A stretch of DNA of 64,000 nucleotides from an uncultured Micrococcales bacterium (GCA_903880095.1 CAIRNX010000018.1:1-64000), one strand, 5' to 3'; shown: positions 37,895 to 48,956, counted from the stretch's first letter. Notes: a model not told the origin generated them from the sequence alone. Numbers and translations are program-made.

Positions 37895-39748
37895 CTACTT
37901 CTTCTCACCCTTTTTATTGGAGTCGGTCGAAAGCGCTGCGATGAAGGCTTCTTGAGGAACTTCAACGCGACCGATGGTCTTCATGCGCTTCTTACCCTCT
38001 TTTTGTTTCTCGAGGAGCTTGCGCTTTCTCGAAATGTCGCCACCGTAACACTTTGCAAGAACGTCCTTGCGCATGGCTCGGATCGATTCACGGGCGATGA
38101 TTCGCGCACCGATTGCCGCCTGAATAGGAACCTCAAACTGCTGGCGTGGAATCAACTCGCGAAGCTTGCCTGTCATCATCACGCCGTATGCGTATGCCTT
38201 GTCACGGTGAACGATCGCCGAGAAGGCGTCAACCTGTTCACCCTGAAGCAAGATGTCGACCTTCACGAGGTCGCCCTCTGCAAGACCCGACTCTTCGTAG
38301 TCAAGCGACGCATAACCCTTGGTTCTGCTCTTTAGCTGGTCGAAGAAGTCGAAAACAATCTCGGCTAAAGGCAACGTGTAGCGAAGTTGAACACGATCTT
38401 CGCCGAGGTACTGCATATCGATCATGTTGCCTCTGCGCTCCTGGCAAAGCTCCATGATGGTGCCGACGTAGTCCTTAGGGCTGAGAATTGTGGCACGAAC
38501 CATTGGCTCCAAAACCTTTTTGATTTTGCCGCCGGGGTATTCGCTCGGGTTTGTGACCGTGATCTCTTTGCCGGCTTCTAGGGTTACCTCATAGATAACG
38601 CTTGGTGCGGTGGCAATCAGGTCAAGGCCGAACTCACGCTCGAGACGTTCGGTCACGATTTCGAGGTGCAGGAGCCCTAAGAAACCACAGCGGAATCCAA
38701 AGCCAAGGGCAACGGAGGTTTCTGGCTCATAAACCAGCGCAGCATCGCTGAGCTTCAGTTTGTCTAGGGCCTCGCGCAGAACCGGGTAATCCGAACCGTC
38801 GATTGGGTAAAGGCCAGAGAACACCATCGGTTTAGGTTCCGAATAGCCCTTCAGCGCCTCGGTTGCAGGCTTGGCGCTTGTGGTAACAGTGTCACCGACC
38901 TTCGATTGGCGAACATCCTTCACGCCGGTAATCAAGTAGCCAACCTCGCCAACACCCAAACCCTTGGTTGGCTCCGGTTCCGGTGATGAAACACCGATTT
39001 CGAGAAGTTCGTGAACTGCTCTGGTCGACATCATCTGAATTTTCTCGCGAGGGCTTAGCGAGCCATCAATCATTCGAACGTAGGTAACCACACCACGGTA
39101 CGAGTCATACACCGAGTCGAAAATCATTGCCCGAGCTGGAGCGTTTGGGTCACCAACCGGGTGAGGAATCTTTTCGATTATTCGATCAAGAAGAGCGTCG
39201 ACGCCGACACCAGTCTTGCCAGATACCTTCAAAATGTCGTTTGGGTCACAGCCAATCAAGCTGGCGATTTCTTCAGCGTATTTCTCTGGCTGAGCTGCTG
39301 GCAGGTCGATCTTGTTTAGCACCGGAATGATCTCAAGATCATTTTCCATTGCCAAATAAAGGTTTGCGAGAGTCTGCGCCTCGATACCCTGTGCAGCATC
39401 AACAAGCAGAACAGCACCTTCACAGGCGGCGAGCGAGCGTGAAACCTCGTAGGTGAAGTCGACGTGACCGGGGGTGTCGATCATGTTCATGGCATAAGTG
39501 GTGCCCGAAACTTCCCAAGGCATACGAACTGCCTGAGACTTAATCGTGATACCGCGTTCACGCTCGATGTCCATACGGTCAAGGTACTGAGCGCGCATTG
39601 ATCGGTCGTCGACAACTCCAGTCAGCTGCAACATGCGGTCGGCAAGCGTCGACTTGCCGTGGTCAATGTGCGCAATGATGCAAAAATTGCGAATGAGCGA
39701 CGGGTCGGTTTTGGCCGGTTCAAGGCGTCGGGTGGCGCGTGGCGACAA
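37895..39748 (-). CDS. lepA: Elongation factor 4 (LepA)
   Basis: A 617-aa translational GTPase that back-translocates ribosomes or aids assembly. It contains [16 protein letters not shown] (G1), DTPGHVDF (G3), NKIDLP (G4) and the unique C-terminal domain ending with [24 protein letters not shown]. The start is TTG at 39748 with TGAGG upstream. It is first in the long minus-strand series and divergent from rpsT. Confidence 0.97.
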   Translation of the reverse strand: MSPRATRRLEPAKTDPSLIRNFCIIAHIDHGKSTLADRMLQLTGVVDDRSMRAQYLDRMDIERERGITIKSQAVRMPWEVSGTTYAMNMIDTPGHVDFTYEVSRSLAACEGAVLLVDAAQGIEAQTLANLYLAMENDLEIIPVLNKIDLPAAQPEKYAEEIASLIGCDPNDILKVSGKTGVGVDALLDRIIEKIPHPVGDPNAPARAMIFDSVYDSYRGVVTYVRMIDGSLSPREKIQMMSTRAVHELLEIGVSSPEPEPTKGLGVGEVGYLITGVKDVRQSKVGDTVTTSAKPATEALKGYSEPKPMVFSGLYPIDGSDYPVLREALDKLKLSDAALVYEPETSVALGFGFRCGFLGLLHLEIVTERLEREFGLDLIATAPSVIYEVTLEAGKEITVTNPSEYPGGKIKKVLEPMVRATILSPKDYVGTIMELCQERRGNMIDMQYLGEDRVQLRYTLPLAEIVFDFFDQLKSRTKGYASLDYEESGLAEGDLVKVDILLQGEQVDAFSAIVHRDKAYAYGVMMTGKLRELIPRQQFEVPIQAAIGARIIARESIRAMRKDVLAKCYGGDISRKRKLLEKQKEGKKRMKTIGRVEVPQEAFIAALSTDSNKKGEKK

Positions 39749-39810
39749 AATCTAACCTCAGTGTGTTTGGTGGAATCGTGATTACGATAAAGACATTGTC
39801 GCACATGCTG

Positions 39811-39840
39811 TTGCCTGAATGGGGTAACCGCTGATAGGCT
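39811..39840 (+). promoter_or_regulatory. Probable rpsT promoter
   Basis: TTGCCT (39811-39816), 18-nt spacer, TAGGCT (39835-39840). This would give a 5' leader of about 60 nt before the rpsT ATG. Confidence 0.5.
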
Positions 39841-39906
39841 AGAACCTTGTTACGGGCGAGTGTCTCCGCCTAAAACCATTTCAAAACATTCTTTCGAAAG
39901 TGAACC

Positions 39907-40167
39907 ATGGCAAACATTAAGTCGCAGATTAAGCGAATTGGCACCAACGCAAAGGCTGCCGAGCGCAACCGCGCTGTTCGTAGCGAGCTAAAGACCGTTA
40001 TTCGCGCAGTGCGCGAGGCAGTCACCGCCGGAGACAAGGCAGCGGCAAACGCCGCTCTAGCTCTAGCTGGCAAGAAGATCGACAAGGCAGTATCAAAGGG
40101 CGTAATCCACAAGAACCAGGGCGCGAACCGCAAGTCGGCAATCGCCAAGAAGGTTGCAGCTCTCTAA
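39907..40167 (+). CDS. rpsT: 30S ribosomal protein S20
   Basis: An 86-aa, strongly basic, Ala/Lys-rich primary 16S-rRNA-binding protein that begins [21 protein letters not shown] and ends with [20 protein letters not shown]. It is a single-gene transcription unit with its own promoter and a terminator just after the stop, divergent from lepA as in many actinobacteria. Confidence 0.98.
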   Translation: MANIKSQIKRIGTNAKAAERNRAVRSELKTVIRAVREAVTAGDKAAANAALALAGKKIDKAVSKGVIHKNQGANRKSAIAKKVAAL

Positions 40168-40180
40168 AGACACAAAAGTT

Positions 40181-40210
40181 AACCCCGTTGCCTTTAGGTG
40201 GCGGGGTTTT
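40181..40210 (+). terminator. Intrinsic terminator of rpsT
   Basis: AACCCCGTTGCC-TTTA-GGTGGCGGGGTT forms a 12-bp stem (three G:T pairs) followed by TTCTATTTTT. It overlaps the stop codon of the convergent MFS gene. Confidence 0.8.
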
Positions 40211-41363
40211 CTATTTTTCGGCTTCGCCCAGCAGCAATGCCGGCGATTAGCTGTAGCGCGCTAAGAAGCACGAGTAAGAGAATTGGCAATACCCAGCTCC
40301 CGGTAACGTCGCGCAGCCAACCAAAAAAGAAGGTACCCAAAGCGGCGGCCAAGTAGCCGTAGCCTTGGCTGATCGTTGAAAGCTCGGTTGTCTGCGCATC
40401 AGTCGACGCGCGAGTTGAGATGAGGTTGAGAGAAATCGGAAACGTTGAGGCCTGACCAAACCCGATGACGATTCCTGCCACGAGCGAGAATGGAGTCAAA
40501 AGTAGTGCCATGCCAATCATGGTCAGCGCCGAGGCGATCGCCGCCGGTGCGCTCAGAGACCTAAACTTCCTGAGGTTTGAGGCAAGTAGCAAGCCGAAAG
40601 GTACTCCAGCGATGGTTGTTACGCCGAGAATGCCACCGGCTTCGGCTGGGGTCACTCCCCCGTCAATTAACAGGCTTGGTAACCAGGCAAGCAAAGCATA
40701 GAAACCAAGCGACTGGATTCCGAAAAAAGCCACAATCCACCAGGTAATCGGTGAGCGCCTGACGCTTCGCGTCTCGGCTTCGTGATGTTCAGCCGTAGAT
40801 CTTTGATGAACGGTTCCGCGAACCTGCGTAGACCAAACAAGAAAAGCCGCGGCGGCAGGAACGACCCAAATGAAAAGTGAGGCCTGCCAACCGCCGAGTG
40901 CTTGCGAAAACGGCACGGCCGTGCTCGCCGCAAAACTGGCGGCTACGGCAAGAGTCATTGTGTAGGTTGCGGTAACAACCGCGACTCGATCACCGAAGCG
41001 GGCACGAACGATTCCTGGCAGAATGACGTTCGCCACCGCAATCGCCAAACCAATAACCGTTGTGCCAATGAGAAGACCAGCGAAACCAAACCAAAGTCGA
41101 CCAGCGATAGCCACAACCAACAAGGCCTGCAAAACCAACAGAGTGCGATCGATACCAAACCGCCTGACGATTGCTGGGCTGGCAAATGCGCCTAGACCGA
41201 AGCAGAAAACCGGAATCGAGGTGAGCGCCCCAACTTCGAGCGAGCCGAGACCCAGCGCAGTTTTAAGCTCGTCGACCAGTGGGCCAACGCTGGCGACTGG
41301 TGGTCGAAGCACGAGTGTGGTCAGCAGAATTCCTAGCAGGGCCAAAAAGTTGAACTTCTTCAA
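40194..41363 (-). CDS. MFS transporter, CynX/NimT-like
   Basis: A 389-aa major facilitator with about twelve membrane segments. The start RPPVASVGPLVDELKTALGL, placing an Arg-Pro-Pro motif in TM1, and the PVFCFGLGAFASPAI segment are typical of the cyanate/nitroimidazole (CynX/NimT) group. The real substrate is unknown; small organic anions are likely for the group. The TTG start overlaps the holA stop by 4 bp, so it is at the end of the comEA-comEC-holA operon. Confidence 0.85.
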   Translation of the reverse strand: MKKFNFLALLGILLTTLVLRPPVASVGPLVDELKTALGLGSLEVGALTSIPVFCFGLGAFASPAIVRRFGIDRTLLVLQALLVVAIAGRLWFGFAGLLIGTTVIGLAIAVANVILPGIVRARFGDRVAVVTATYTMTLAVAASFAASTAVPFSQALGGWQASLFIWVVPAAAAFLVWSTQVRGTVHQRSTAEHHEAETRSVRRSPITWWIVAFFGIQSLGFYALLAWLPSLLIDGGVTPAEAGGILGVTTIAGVPFGLLLASNLRKFRSLSAPAAIASALTMIGMALLLTPFSLVAGIVIGFGQASTFPISLNLISTRASTDAQTTELSTISQGYGYLAAALGTFFFGWLRDVTGSWVLPILLLVLLSALQLIAGIAAGRSRKIENPAT

Positions 41364-42343
41364 AGAGTTTTGCCCCTTCGAGAGACCAGGCTGATTAGTT
41401 GTTCTAGCCGGTATTCGGGTTGGCGTTCGGAGCCCTTCGCGGCAAAATCTGCCTCGGCAATTGCCCTCAGAACTGCGGCCATACCGTCATCGTCCCAGCC
41501 CGCCACGCTCCTGCGCGCGGCACTGAGTTGCCAAGGTGTCATTCCGACACTTGCCGGTTGCGCACCGCGGTCGTTCAGAATTCTGGCGAATTGGTGAAAC
41601 TTCGAAGAAAAGGCAGCGATTAGAGGAATCATGTCGACGCCTGAGTTCAACCCGTGGCGAAGCAAAATTAGTGCGTCACCTTCGCGCCCCTCAATTGCTG
41701 CATCGATTATTCTCCAGACTGAGGTTTCTACTCGTCCCCCGAAATAACGGTCAATCAGCGCTTCGTCGATTAGCTCAGCGCTATCTGCCATCACCTGTTC
41801 GCAAGCACTCGCAAGTTCTGAAATGTCGGATGCAAAAGCGTTTACTAGTGCTCGAATCGCACCATCGGTAACCTTGCGGCCGTGCTCGGCAAACTCAGCC
41901 TTGGCGAACTCCGAGAGTGGCCCCTCTTTGTCTGTCTTTGGACACTCGACCTCAACGACCTCGTCACTCGCCCTCAATGCCTCAAGGAGCGCTTTGCCGC
42001 GAACTGAGGAGCCATTGTGTCGAATGATTAGTGTTGTGTCTTCAGCGAGGTTCTGAAGGTATTTTTTACCGTCCTCGATAATGGCATCGGTGCAGCGTTC
42101 CATGCCGTCGATGATGATCAAGCGGGGTTCTGAGAACAGCGACGGGCTGGCAATCGCGAAGATTTGGTTTGAACCGTAGTCGTTGGCTTCGACCTCGTGA
42201 ATTTCGAGCTCTGGGTTCTGTTTTCTCAAGGCGTCTCGAACACGACGAATCGCACTCGATGCGAAATGTTGCTCTGGCCCAGAAACGAGTATGACGGGTG
42301 CGGGCGCTACCTTGCGCCAGTCATTCCTTTTTGCCATACCCAC
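41360..42343 (-). CDS. holA: DNA polymerase III subunit delta
   Basis: A 327-aa clamp-loader delta subunit. The AAA-like N-terminus (PVILVSGPEQHFASSAIRRVRD), the IIIDGMERCTD segment and the C-terminal collar domain (PWQLSAARRSVAGWDDDGM) fit HolA. It opens the beta sliding clamp. Start is either GTG at 42343 or ATG at 42337. The comEC-holA order is conserved across Gram-positive bacteria. Confidence 0.92.
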   Translation of the reverse strand: MGMAKRNDWRKVAPAPVILVSGPEQHFASSAIRRVRDALRKQNPELEIHEVEANDYGSNQIFAIASPSLFSEPRLIIIDGMERCTDAIIEDGKKYLQNLAEDTTLIIRHNGSSVRGKALLEALRASDEVVEVECPKTDKEGPLSEFAKAEFAEHGRKVTDGAIRALVNAFASDISELASACEQVMADSAELIDEALIDRYFGGRVETSVWRIIDAAIEGREGDALILLRHGLNSGVDMIPLIAAFSSKFHQFARILNDRGAQPASVGMTPWQLSAARRSVAGWDDDGMAAVLRAIAEADFAAKGSERQPEYRLEQLISLVSRRGKTL

Positions 42344-42353
42344 GCATCAAAGC

Positions 42354-44510
42354 CTAACCGCCACCCTCGACGGCATAACGCAGGTCACCAAAAACTGCAA
42401 CCGCTCCGTCGAGATCAGTTCTCAATATCGTTGACCCAACTCGTTTTAGGGTGGCCAGAGTGCGGGCAGTCGGGTGACCGTAAGAGTTACCAATGCCAAC
42501 CGAGATTATTGCCAAATCGGGGTGCATCGCTTCGATTAGCTCGGTGTATTGGTCTGCCGAACCGTGATGCGAAACCTTAAGTACTAATGGCTTGGATTGT
42601 GGGTGGTTTAGATACCCACCAAAGTTTTGCACCATTCGCATCTGACCTCGCTCACCAAGGTCAGCCATTGTGTAAAGAACCCAGCTTGCGGACTCCCAGC
42701 GAATCGCGATGCTGCCGTCGTTCGAATCGTTTGCTTCTGCGGCAGTTCGGGTCGGCGAAAGCACTTGCCAAGTTATTGCACCTAGTTTGCCGCCGGTACC
42801 GATGCCTGCCTTGATTATGGGTGATACGCCGTCGAGAAGGCTTTTTGTGAGAGAAACCAAAGGGCGATCGTCAGGCCATGGAGTAATCAATGTCTGGTCA
42901 ACTATGCGCCCATCTAAAGCACCTGGCAAACCCGCGATGTGGTCGGCATCGAAATGGGTGAGCACAAGAAGGTTGATTTCGTGCACACCGAGCGAGTGCA
43001 GGCATTCGTTGATGGGTTGCACCTCTCTGCCCACATCCACGACCGCTATTTGCCCTTCGCTTCGAATTACGAGCCCGTCACCTTGACCGACGTTGCAGTT
43101 TACGATTTGCCAATCGCCGGCAAGCCAACTTGCTGATCGAACAGCCAAAGCGCCCGACCAGACGACCTCAATAACCAATACCGTTACAAGAGCAATCGAG
43201 CCAAGTCGCTTGGCTTTTTGGAGTACCCAAAGGCTCAGCCCAGCAACTCCGACAACCATGCCTAGAACACCGGTGTGCCATGAGAGGGTCACCGCAGGAA
43301 GCTTTGAGAGCCAATGCGCTATCGCGACTATCCACTGAGCCGGCAACGATGCCAACCATGTGAGACCGCCTGCCACCAGAGGCATGGGCACAGCAAATAC
43401 CGCCGAGGCGATGCCAAGCACGGTGATAACAGCGACGACAGGTTCAGCAAGGAGGTTCGCCAGCACAGCGTAAGTTGGCACTCCACCTTGGAGATTCAGT
43501 AGAACGGGCATGCACCATAGTTGCGCGGCGACAGTGACGGATAGAGCAAGAGCAAGCGGTTTAGGTAGTCTGGCGACCATTCGTTCGTTTAGGCTCGGTG
43601 CCAACACGAGAATGCCAGCGGTTGCGAACACCGACAGCGCAAAACCATAGTCAATGGCGTAGTTCGGGTCGTAAAGAAGCATTAGCGCAACCGTTGCTGA
43701 GAGAGCCGCAACAGGCCAAACCCCTCGATCTAGCAAGACCAAGACGATTGCTGCCATGATTGCTGCACGAATAACACTCGAGCCGCCACCAACCAACGAA
43801 ACATAGCCCGCGAGAGCAGCAAGAGATGCGATTACCCTGACGTTTCTTCGTTTGGTCGCGAAACCGAGCAACCAAAAGACAGCGCCAACCACAATCGCGC
43901 AGTTGGCACCAGAGACTGCATTCAGATGAGTAAGCGAGAGTTTCTTTAGTTCATCGTTTAGCTGTTGTGAGAGGAGGCTTGTGTCACCTATTGCCAGCCC
44001 AGCCACGAGAGCCTTTGACTCATTTGATATGCCTTTGAGGTTGTCTAGAAATGTTTGACGTATCAATGAAACTGGCACCACTGGCGCTTTTGAAACCAAA
44101 CCACGGCCTTTGGCAACGAATTCGCCATAACCAAAACTCGGCCTGATCATCATCGATCCGCGAATCGTCTCGCCACTTCTTAGAGCGCCGCCGTATTGGC
44201 CGACGGCCCCCGCGCACGATTGGCATTCCTCAACGCCCACGAGTTTCACTTTTGTGAGTTTTTCGCCAGTCTGCAGTGCTTCGAGCGTGACATTTCTGAA
44301 TTGAAACTCGGCCGCAATCGCCCTGAGCTCGGTGTGGCTATGTGATGTCAGCGTGATTTGCCCAATAACCAATGAAATCGCAAGGAGCACGAGGGCTTTT
44401 CGGTACCAAAACACGCAGATCAAGACGGCGACGATTGCAACAATCAGAGCAACGGGTGGCCCAATAAGAAATTGCAACCAAAGCGTCAAAGCGATAAGTG
44501 GGGTTGTCAA
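42354..44510 (-). CDS. comEC: ComEC/Rec2 family DNA-uptake channel protein
   Basis: A 718-aa protein. The N-terminal membrane segments and DUF4131-like part are followed by the competence domain (LTHLNAVSGANCAIVVGAVFWL), more membrane segments to ~450, then a metallo-beta-lactamase-like domain (VLTHFDADHIAGLPGAL, VSHHGSADQYTE). ComEC moves single-stranded DNA across the membrane during transformation; the lactamase-like domain may degrade the non-entering strand. The TTG start overlaps comEA by 4 bp. Confidence 0.92.
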   Translation of the reverse strand: MTTPLIALTLWLQFLIGPPVALIVAIVAVLICVFWYRKALVLLAISLVIGQITLTSHSHTELRAIAAEFQFRNVTLEALQTGEKLTKVKLVGVEECQSCAGAVGQYGGALRSGETIRGSMMIRPSFGYGEFVAKGRGLVSKAPVVPVSLIRQTFLDNLKGISNESKALVAGLAIGDTSLLSQQLNDELKKLSLTHLNAVSGANCAIVVGAVFWLLGFATKRRNVRVIASLAALAGYVSLVGGGSSVIRAAIMAAIVLVLLDRGVWPVAALSATVALMLLYDPNYAIDYGFALSVFATAGILVLAPSLNERMVARLPKPLALALSVTVAAQLWCMPVLLNLQGGVPTYAVLANLLAEPVVAVITVLGIASAVFAVPMPLVAGGLTWLASLPAQWIVAIAHWLSKLPAVTLSWHTGVLGMVVGVAGLSLWVLQKAKRLGSIALVTVLVIEVVWSGALAVRSASWLAGDWQIVNCNVGQGDGLVIRSEGQIAVVDVGREVQPINECLHSLGVHEINLLVLTHFDADHIAGLPGALDGRIVDQTLITPWPDDRPLVSLTKSLLDGVSPIIKAGIGTGGKLGAITWQVLSPTRTAAEANDSNDGSIAIRWESASWVLYTMADLGERGQMRMVQNFGGYLNHPQSKPLVLKVSHHGSADQYTELIEAMHPDLAIISVGIGNSYGHPTARTLATLKRVGSTILRTDLDGAVAVFGDLRYAVEGGG

Positions 44511-45082
44511 GGCTGAACCATGCTTCGTAGTCCGGCAAAGAGCTTGTCGCCAATGCCACCAACCTTCAACAATTGGTCTACAGCGGTGAAGCCACCGTTT
44601 GCCGACCTCCAGTCAATTATTCGAGCCGCCAACGTTGGACCAACACCAGGAAGCGCCTCTAACTCCACCTCTGTCGCTGAGTTGAGGCTGAGCAACTTCG
44701 ACTGTGTTTTAGCCGCATCGCCAGAATCACCACTCATGACGATTATCTGCTCGCCATCGGTCACCAACCTGGCAAGGTTCACGCTTTTCTGGTCGGCCGA
44801 TTTTGTGAAGCCACCGGCAGCCGAAACTACTTCAAACAGTCGCGTATCAATTGCCACAGGGTAAACGCCTGGCCTCTGAACCGCGCCAACAATGTCGACA
44901 AATAGCGAGCTTTGGGCAACTGTCGTTTTGCCAGCCAGAACTTTGCCGCTTTCGGCAGGCCCGAGACTCGAAAGGAGAACCCAAACCGCCACTATGGCAA
45001 GTGCAACAAAATAGCCAACCTTTCGAATGGTTGCACGGTCACGAGCACGCAGTTGGCTAAGGGTGTTTTTGAGCTTCTCCAC
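44507..45082 (-). CDS. comEA: ComEA-like DNA-binding protein
   Basis: A 191-aa protein. It has one membrane anchor (~24-40), a soluble beta-rich SLBB-like segment (VDIVGAVQRPGVYPV), and two helix-hairpin-helix motifs (ELEALPGVGPTLAARIIDWR, KVGGIGDKLFAGL). It binds incoming double-stranded DNA at the outer face of the membrane for ComEC. GTG start at 45082. First gene of the comEA-comEC-holA-MFS operon. Confidence 0.92.
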   Translation of the reverse strand: MEKLKNTLSQLRARDRATIRKVGYFVALAIVAVWVLLSSLGPAESGKVLAGKTTVAQSSLFVDIVGAVQRPGVYPVAIDTRLFEVVSAAGGFTKSADQKSVNLARLVTDGEQIIVMSGDSGDAAKTQSKLLSLNSATEVELEALPGVGPTLAARIIDWRSANGGFTAVDQLLKVGGIGDKLFAGLRSMVQP

Positions 45083-45138
45083 CTATGGAGGCTACGAATC
45101 AATGCTTGACCCAAAGGCCACTTGATGCGTTCTGTGGA

Positions 45139-47589
45139 TTACTTGACTACAAAGTTGACGAACTTAGGTGCCGCGGCGATCTGCTGAACAACCTCGCCGT
45201 CACCAATTGCCCGAGAAACCACCTCAGAGGCCAAAGCCTTTTCGATGAGCTCCTCTTTGGTGATGTCAACCGAAACCTCGAATTTGTCGCGGAGCTTGCC
45301 GTTGACCTGCACTACAGCGATTGTGGTCGACTCAACCAAAAGCGATTCGTCAGCGTCTGGTAGCACGGCAAGTGCTACACCGGCGCTGTGCCCCAGTTTG
45401 CTCCACATGTCTTCTGCCGTGTAAGGCGCGAAAAGTGAGATTCCTCGAGCAACCACCTCTGCAGCCTCACGAACGGCTGGGTCTGAGGCTCCGGCCTCTC
45501 CATCGATAGCCTTGCGAAGAGCATTAACGAGCTCCATAAGCTTTGCGACGCCTACGTTGAACTTGAAGTTCTCGATGAGCGGCCCAAAATCGCGAAGGAA
45601 GGTGTGGGTTGCCTTTCGTAGCTCCTTATTGCCAGAGCCGAATTCGACACCCGGTTCACTGGTGACATCATTTGCGGTGCGCCATGCGCGAGCCAAGAAC
45701 TTAGCAGAACCCGAAGGCGAAACATCGGCCCAGTCAATGTCATCCTCTGGCGGGCCAGCAAAAGCCATGGTCAAGCGAACTGCGTCGACTCCATGCTCGT
45801 CGAGCTGATCGCTCAGGGCAACAAGGTTGCCTCGAGACTTCGACATTGCCGAACCGTTCATCAAGACCATGCCCTGGTTCAATAGGCGCGTGAACGGCTC
45901 ATCAAAATCGACGAGTCCGATGTCGTGCAAAACCTTGGTGAAGAATCGCGCATAGAGCAGGTGCAGAATCGCGTGGGTAACTCCACCGACGTATTGGTCG
46001 ACCGGCGCCCAGTCTTTGGCCGCCTGAACAGGGAAGGCCTCGGTCTCACTGTTTGGTGACAGGAACCGCAAGAAATACCACGACGAGTCGACGAAGGTGT
46101 CCATGGTGTCGGTGTCACGCTTGGCAGCAGCGCCACAAGTTGGGCAACTTACGTTCACCCAGTCGGCTGCTCCCCCAAGAGGGCTCGTGCCCTTTGGCTT
46201 TAGGTCGAGACCCTCGGCAGAGGGAAGAACCACTGGCAGTGACTCTGCAGGAACAGGAACCTCGCCGCAGGCGTCACAGTGAATGATTGGAATTGGAGTA
46301 CCCCAGTATCGCTGCCTCGAAATAAGCCAGTCGCGGAGTCTGAAATTCTTGGTCGCCCTAGCCTTGCCAGAAACCTCGAGAAGCTCAATTACTTTGGCAA
46401 TCGCGTCCTTCTTGTAAAGCCCGTCGAGCGGCCCAGAGTTGATGTGCGGGCCATCGCCGGCAATGTCTTCTGGGTTATCGACCACAACACGAATGGGCAG
46501 ATCGAAAGCCTTAGCGAATTCACCGTCGCGCTGGTCGTGAGCCGGAACAGCCATGATTGCGCCGGTTCCGTAGTCAGCAAGAACGTAGTCCGATGCCCAA
46601 ATCGGCAACTTTTCGCCATTGACCGGGTTGATCGCGTAGCGACCCAAGAAGACACCGGTTTTCTCACGGTCGGTTGCCAAACGCTCGATGTCATTCGACT
46701 GCTTTACCTTTTCGAGGTAATCCTGAAAAGCCATTCGAACCTCGGAGGTTGAACCTGAAGCTAGCTCGGCAGCGAGATCACTGTCGGCGGCAACAACCAT
46801 GAAAGTTGCACCAAAAAGCGTGTCTGGTCGGGTCGTAAATACCGTGACCGGTTCGGTACGCTCCTCGATGTCGAAAGAAACTTCGGCGCCGTATGAGCGG
46901 CCGATCCAGTTTCGCTGCATCGAAAGAACCTTCGAAGGCCAGTTGCCTTCGAGTGTGTCAAGGTCATCAAGTAGACGATCGGCGTATTCGGTGACCTTGA
47001 AATACCACTGGGTGAGTGTCTTCTTTGTTGCTACCGAGTCACAACGTTCGCAAAGGCCCTGAACAACCTGTTCGTTAGCCAAAACGGTTTGGCACGACGG
47101 GCACCAGTTGACCGCCGAGTTTTTGCGGTAGGCCAATCCACGCTTGTAGAACTCGAGAAAAAGCCACTGGTTCCAGCGGTAGTAAATCTGGTCTGAGGTG
47201 ACCAGGACGCGATCCCAGTCAAATGAGCAGGCGTAGCGACGCATCGATGAGCGCTGTTGTGCGATGTTGTCGTAAGTCCAACCACGAGGGTCCAAGCCGC
47301 GCTTGATGGCGGCGTTCTCGGCCGGTAAACCAAATGAATCCCAACCGATTGGGTGCATGACGTTGTAGCCGCGCTGAACCCAATAGCGCGAGATTACGTC
47401 GCCAAGTGCGTAGGCCTCGGCGTGGCCCATGTGAAGGTCGCCAGACGGGTATGGGAACATGTCCAGCACATACTTCTTCGGGCGCGGGTCGCCCTCAACG
47501 CCAGAGTTGAACGGCTTTAGTTCATCCCAAACCGGTAGCCAGCGGTCTTGGATTGCGAATACGTCGTATTCGTTCTCTTGCTCGGTCAT
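45139..47589 (-). CDS. leuS: Leucyl-tRNA synthetase
   Basis: An 816-aa class I synthetase. HIGH motif in [14 protein letters not shown], zinc knuckle [13 protein letters not shown]...CERCDS, an editing CP1 domain ([29 protein letters not shown]) and the KMSKS-equivalent MSKSRGN. It supplies charged tRNA-Leu, the signal sensed by the leuA leader. It follows pabB after 38 bp. Confidence 0.98.
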   Translation of the reverse strand: MTEQENEYDVFAIQDRWLPVWDELKPFNSGVEGDPRPKKYVLDMFPYPSGDLHMGHAEAYALGDVISRYWVQRGYNVMHPIGWDSFGLPAENAAIKRGLDPRGWTYDNIAQQRSSMRRYACSFDWDRVLVTSDQIYYRWNQWLFLEFYKRGLAYRKNSAVNWCPSCQTVLANEQVVQGLCERCDSVATKKTLTQWYFKVTEYADRLLDDLDTLEGNWPSKVLSMQRNWIGRSYGAEVSFDIEERTEPVTVFTTRPDTLFGATFMVVAADSDLAAELASGSTSEVRMAFQDYLEKVKQSNDIERLATDREKTGVFLGRYAINPVNGEKLPIWASDYVLADYGTGAIMAVPAHDQRDGEFAKAFDLPIRVVVDNPEDIAGDGPHINSGPLDGLYKKDAIAKVIELLEVSGKARATKNFRLRDWLISRQRYWGTPIPIIHCDACGEVPVPAESLPVVLPSAEGLDLKPKGTSPLGGAADWVNVSCPTCGAAAKRDTDTMDTFVDSSWYFLRFLSPNSETEAFPVQAAKDWAPVDQYVGGVTHAILHLLYARFFTKVLHDIGLVDFDEPFTRLLNQGMVLMNGSAMSKSRGNLVALSDQLDEHGVDAVRLTMAFAGPPEDDIDWADVSPSGSAKFLARAWRTANDVTSEPGVEFGSGNKELRKATHTFLRDFGPLIENFKFNVGVAKLMELVNALRKAIDGEAGASDPAVREAAEVVARGISLFAPYTAEDMWSKLGHSAGVALAVLPDADESLLVESTTIAVVQVNGKLRDKFEVSVDITKEELIEKALASEVVSRAIGDGEVVQQIAAAPKFVNFVVK

Positions 47590-47627
47590 TTACTCAACTC
47601 TTCGAAGGTTTGGGGAACCCTTCAAGA

Positions 47628-48896
47628 TTACCAAGACCAAGGGTCTTCAAGCCCAAGCGCCTCGAGCAAGGCCTTCGCTTTTAGGTGCGTCTCTTCGAGT
47701 TCTTCCTCAGGAACCGAATCAGACGTGATGCCGCCGCCAATGCCGATTCGAACACCGCTCGGATCGAAAACGATGGTGCGAATGACCATGCCGAGGTCAA
47801 CTGAGCCGTCAACACCCAAATAACCGATTGCGCCAGAATATGCTCCGCGCTCCCCCGCCTCGAGGTCTTCGATGATTTGTATCGCCCTAGCCTTTGGCGC
47901 GCCGGTCATAGAGCCACCAGGGAACGCCGCTCTAATAGCATCGATCTCGGTTTTATCGTCGCGCAACTGACCCACGACAGTGCTCACCAATTGGTGAACT
48001 GTCTTGTATGTTTCAACCTCGAAAAGTTTTGGCACTCCGATCGAAGCGGCATCGCAAACTTGACCTATGTCGTTTCGCATCAAATCAACAATCATGAGAT
48101 TCTCGGCGCGCTCTTTGACGTTGCTGGCTAATTCCTCAGCAAGTGCAGCATCTCGAGCTGGCTCTGCATCTCGACGTCTAGTGCCTTTTATGGGCTTCGA
48201 CGAGACCAATCCGTCGGCGGTTACTCGCAAGAACTGTTCAGGCGAGGTGCAGACGATGGCCCGGTCACCAAGTTTTAGATACGTTGCGTAAGGCGTTGGG
48301 TTCAACGCTCGCAGGCGAAAGAAGGTTTCGAGCGGGTCAGCAGAGCCCTCGGCACGAAGTTCATTGGTCAAGCAGAGTTGATAAACGTCACCAGCAGCGA
48401 TGTGCCTTTGAGCCTGTTCGATCAGCTCTAGGTAGCGGCGAGGCGAATGGCGAAGTGTTGGGTTTTTGAGTGTCGAGCCCGCGTGAGAGTTTCGATACGC
48501 GGCAGTTTCACCGCCGACGAGGGCGAGTCGCAAAAGTGCGGCTTGAACCCAATTGTCGAACGCCGCTTTGTTTTCGAAATATCCGATGAACCAGATGTGG
48601 CGATTCTCGTGGTCAAAAACCAAGGCTCTATCAACTTGCAAGAAGCCGTCATGCTTTGATTCGTAACCGAACACCCCGACTAGCCCTGGTCTAAAAGCGA
48701 AAGGTGCCTCAACAGCTTCGTCGTTCGTTGCCAGGTCGCTTAGCAACCCAGTGCGCCCGGAGCCGATAACGCTAAACCGGTCGTCTACCGAATGTTCGCG
48801 ATCGAGCCAAAACGCCTGTTCGTCTTTCGCGTGCAGCGTCACGAAAGCGTCGGCTGGCGCCGTCCACCCTTCGAGCCGTTCACAGTAGAGCCGCAC
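47628..48896 (-). CDS. pabB: Aminodeoxychorismate synthase component I
   Basis: About 422-aa chorismate-utilising enzyme that makes 4-amino-4-deoxychorismate for folate. The motif KPIKGTRRRD carries the PIKGT Lys that marks PabB (anthranilate synthases have PIAGT). The C-terminal signature FPGGSMTGAPKARAI is present. Start chosen as GTG at 48896, which has AAAGG 5 nt upstream; a TTG at 48941 lacks an SD. A pabA amidotransferase is not adjacent. It is divergent from pabC with 57 bp between starts. Confidence 0.92.
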   Translation of the reverse strand: MRLYCERLEGWTAPADAFVTLHAKDEQAFWLDREHSVDDRFSVIGSGRTGLLSDLATNDEAVEAPFAFRPGLVGVFGYESKHDGFLQVDRALVFDHENRHIWFIGYFENKAAFDNWVQAALLRLALVGGETAAYRNSHAGSTLKNPTLRHSPRRYLELIEQAQRHIAAGDVYQLCLTNELRAEGSADPLETFFRLRALNPTPYATYLKLGDRAIVCTSPEQFLRVTADGLVSSKPIKGTRRRDAEPARDAALAEELASNVKERAENLMIVDLMRNDIGQVCDAASIGVPKLFEVETYKTVHQLVSTVVGQLRDDKTEIDAIRAAFPGGSMTGAPKARAIQIIEDLEAGERGAYSGAIGYLGVDGSVDLGMVIRTIVFDPSGVRIGIGGGITSDSVPEEELEETHLKAKALLEALGLEDPWSW

Positions 48897-48941
48897 GCAA
48901 GCCTTTCGTCTTGATGGTAAAAAACATACCCGAGCAGACAA

Positions 48942-48956
48942 TAGATTATTAGCGTG
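48942..48956 (+). promoter_or_regulatory. Leaderless -10 box of pabC
   Basis: TAGATT (48942-48947) is followed by 6 nt (ATTAGC) and the GTG start of pabC, and no SD is present. This matches a -10 box for a leaderless transcript. No clear -35 box is visible. Confidence 0.5.

Noticed and set aside
47590-47627. Possible T-box or terminator between pabB and leuS
   Set aside because: The gap is only 38 bp; a T-box leader needs far more, and the small GAAGG/CCTTC stem has no T-run.
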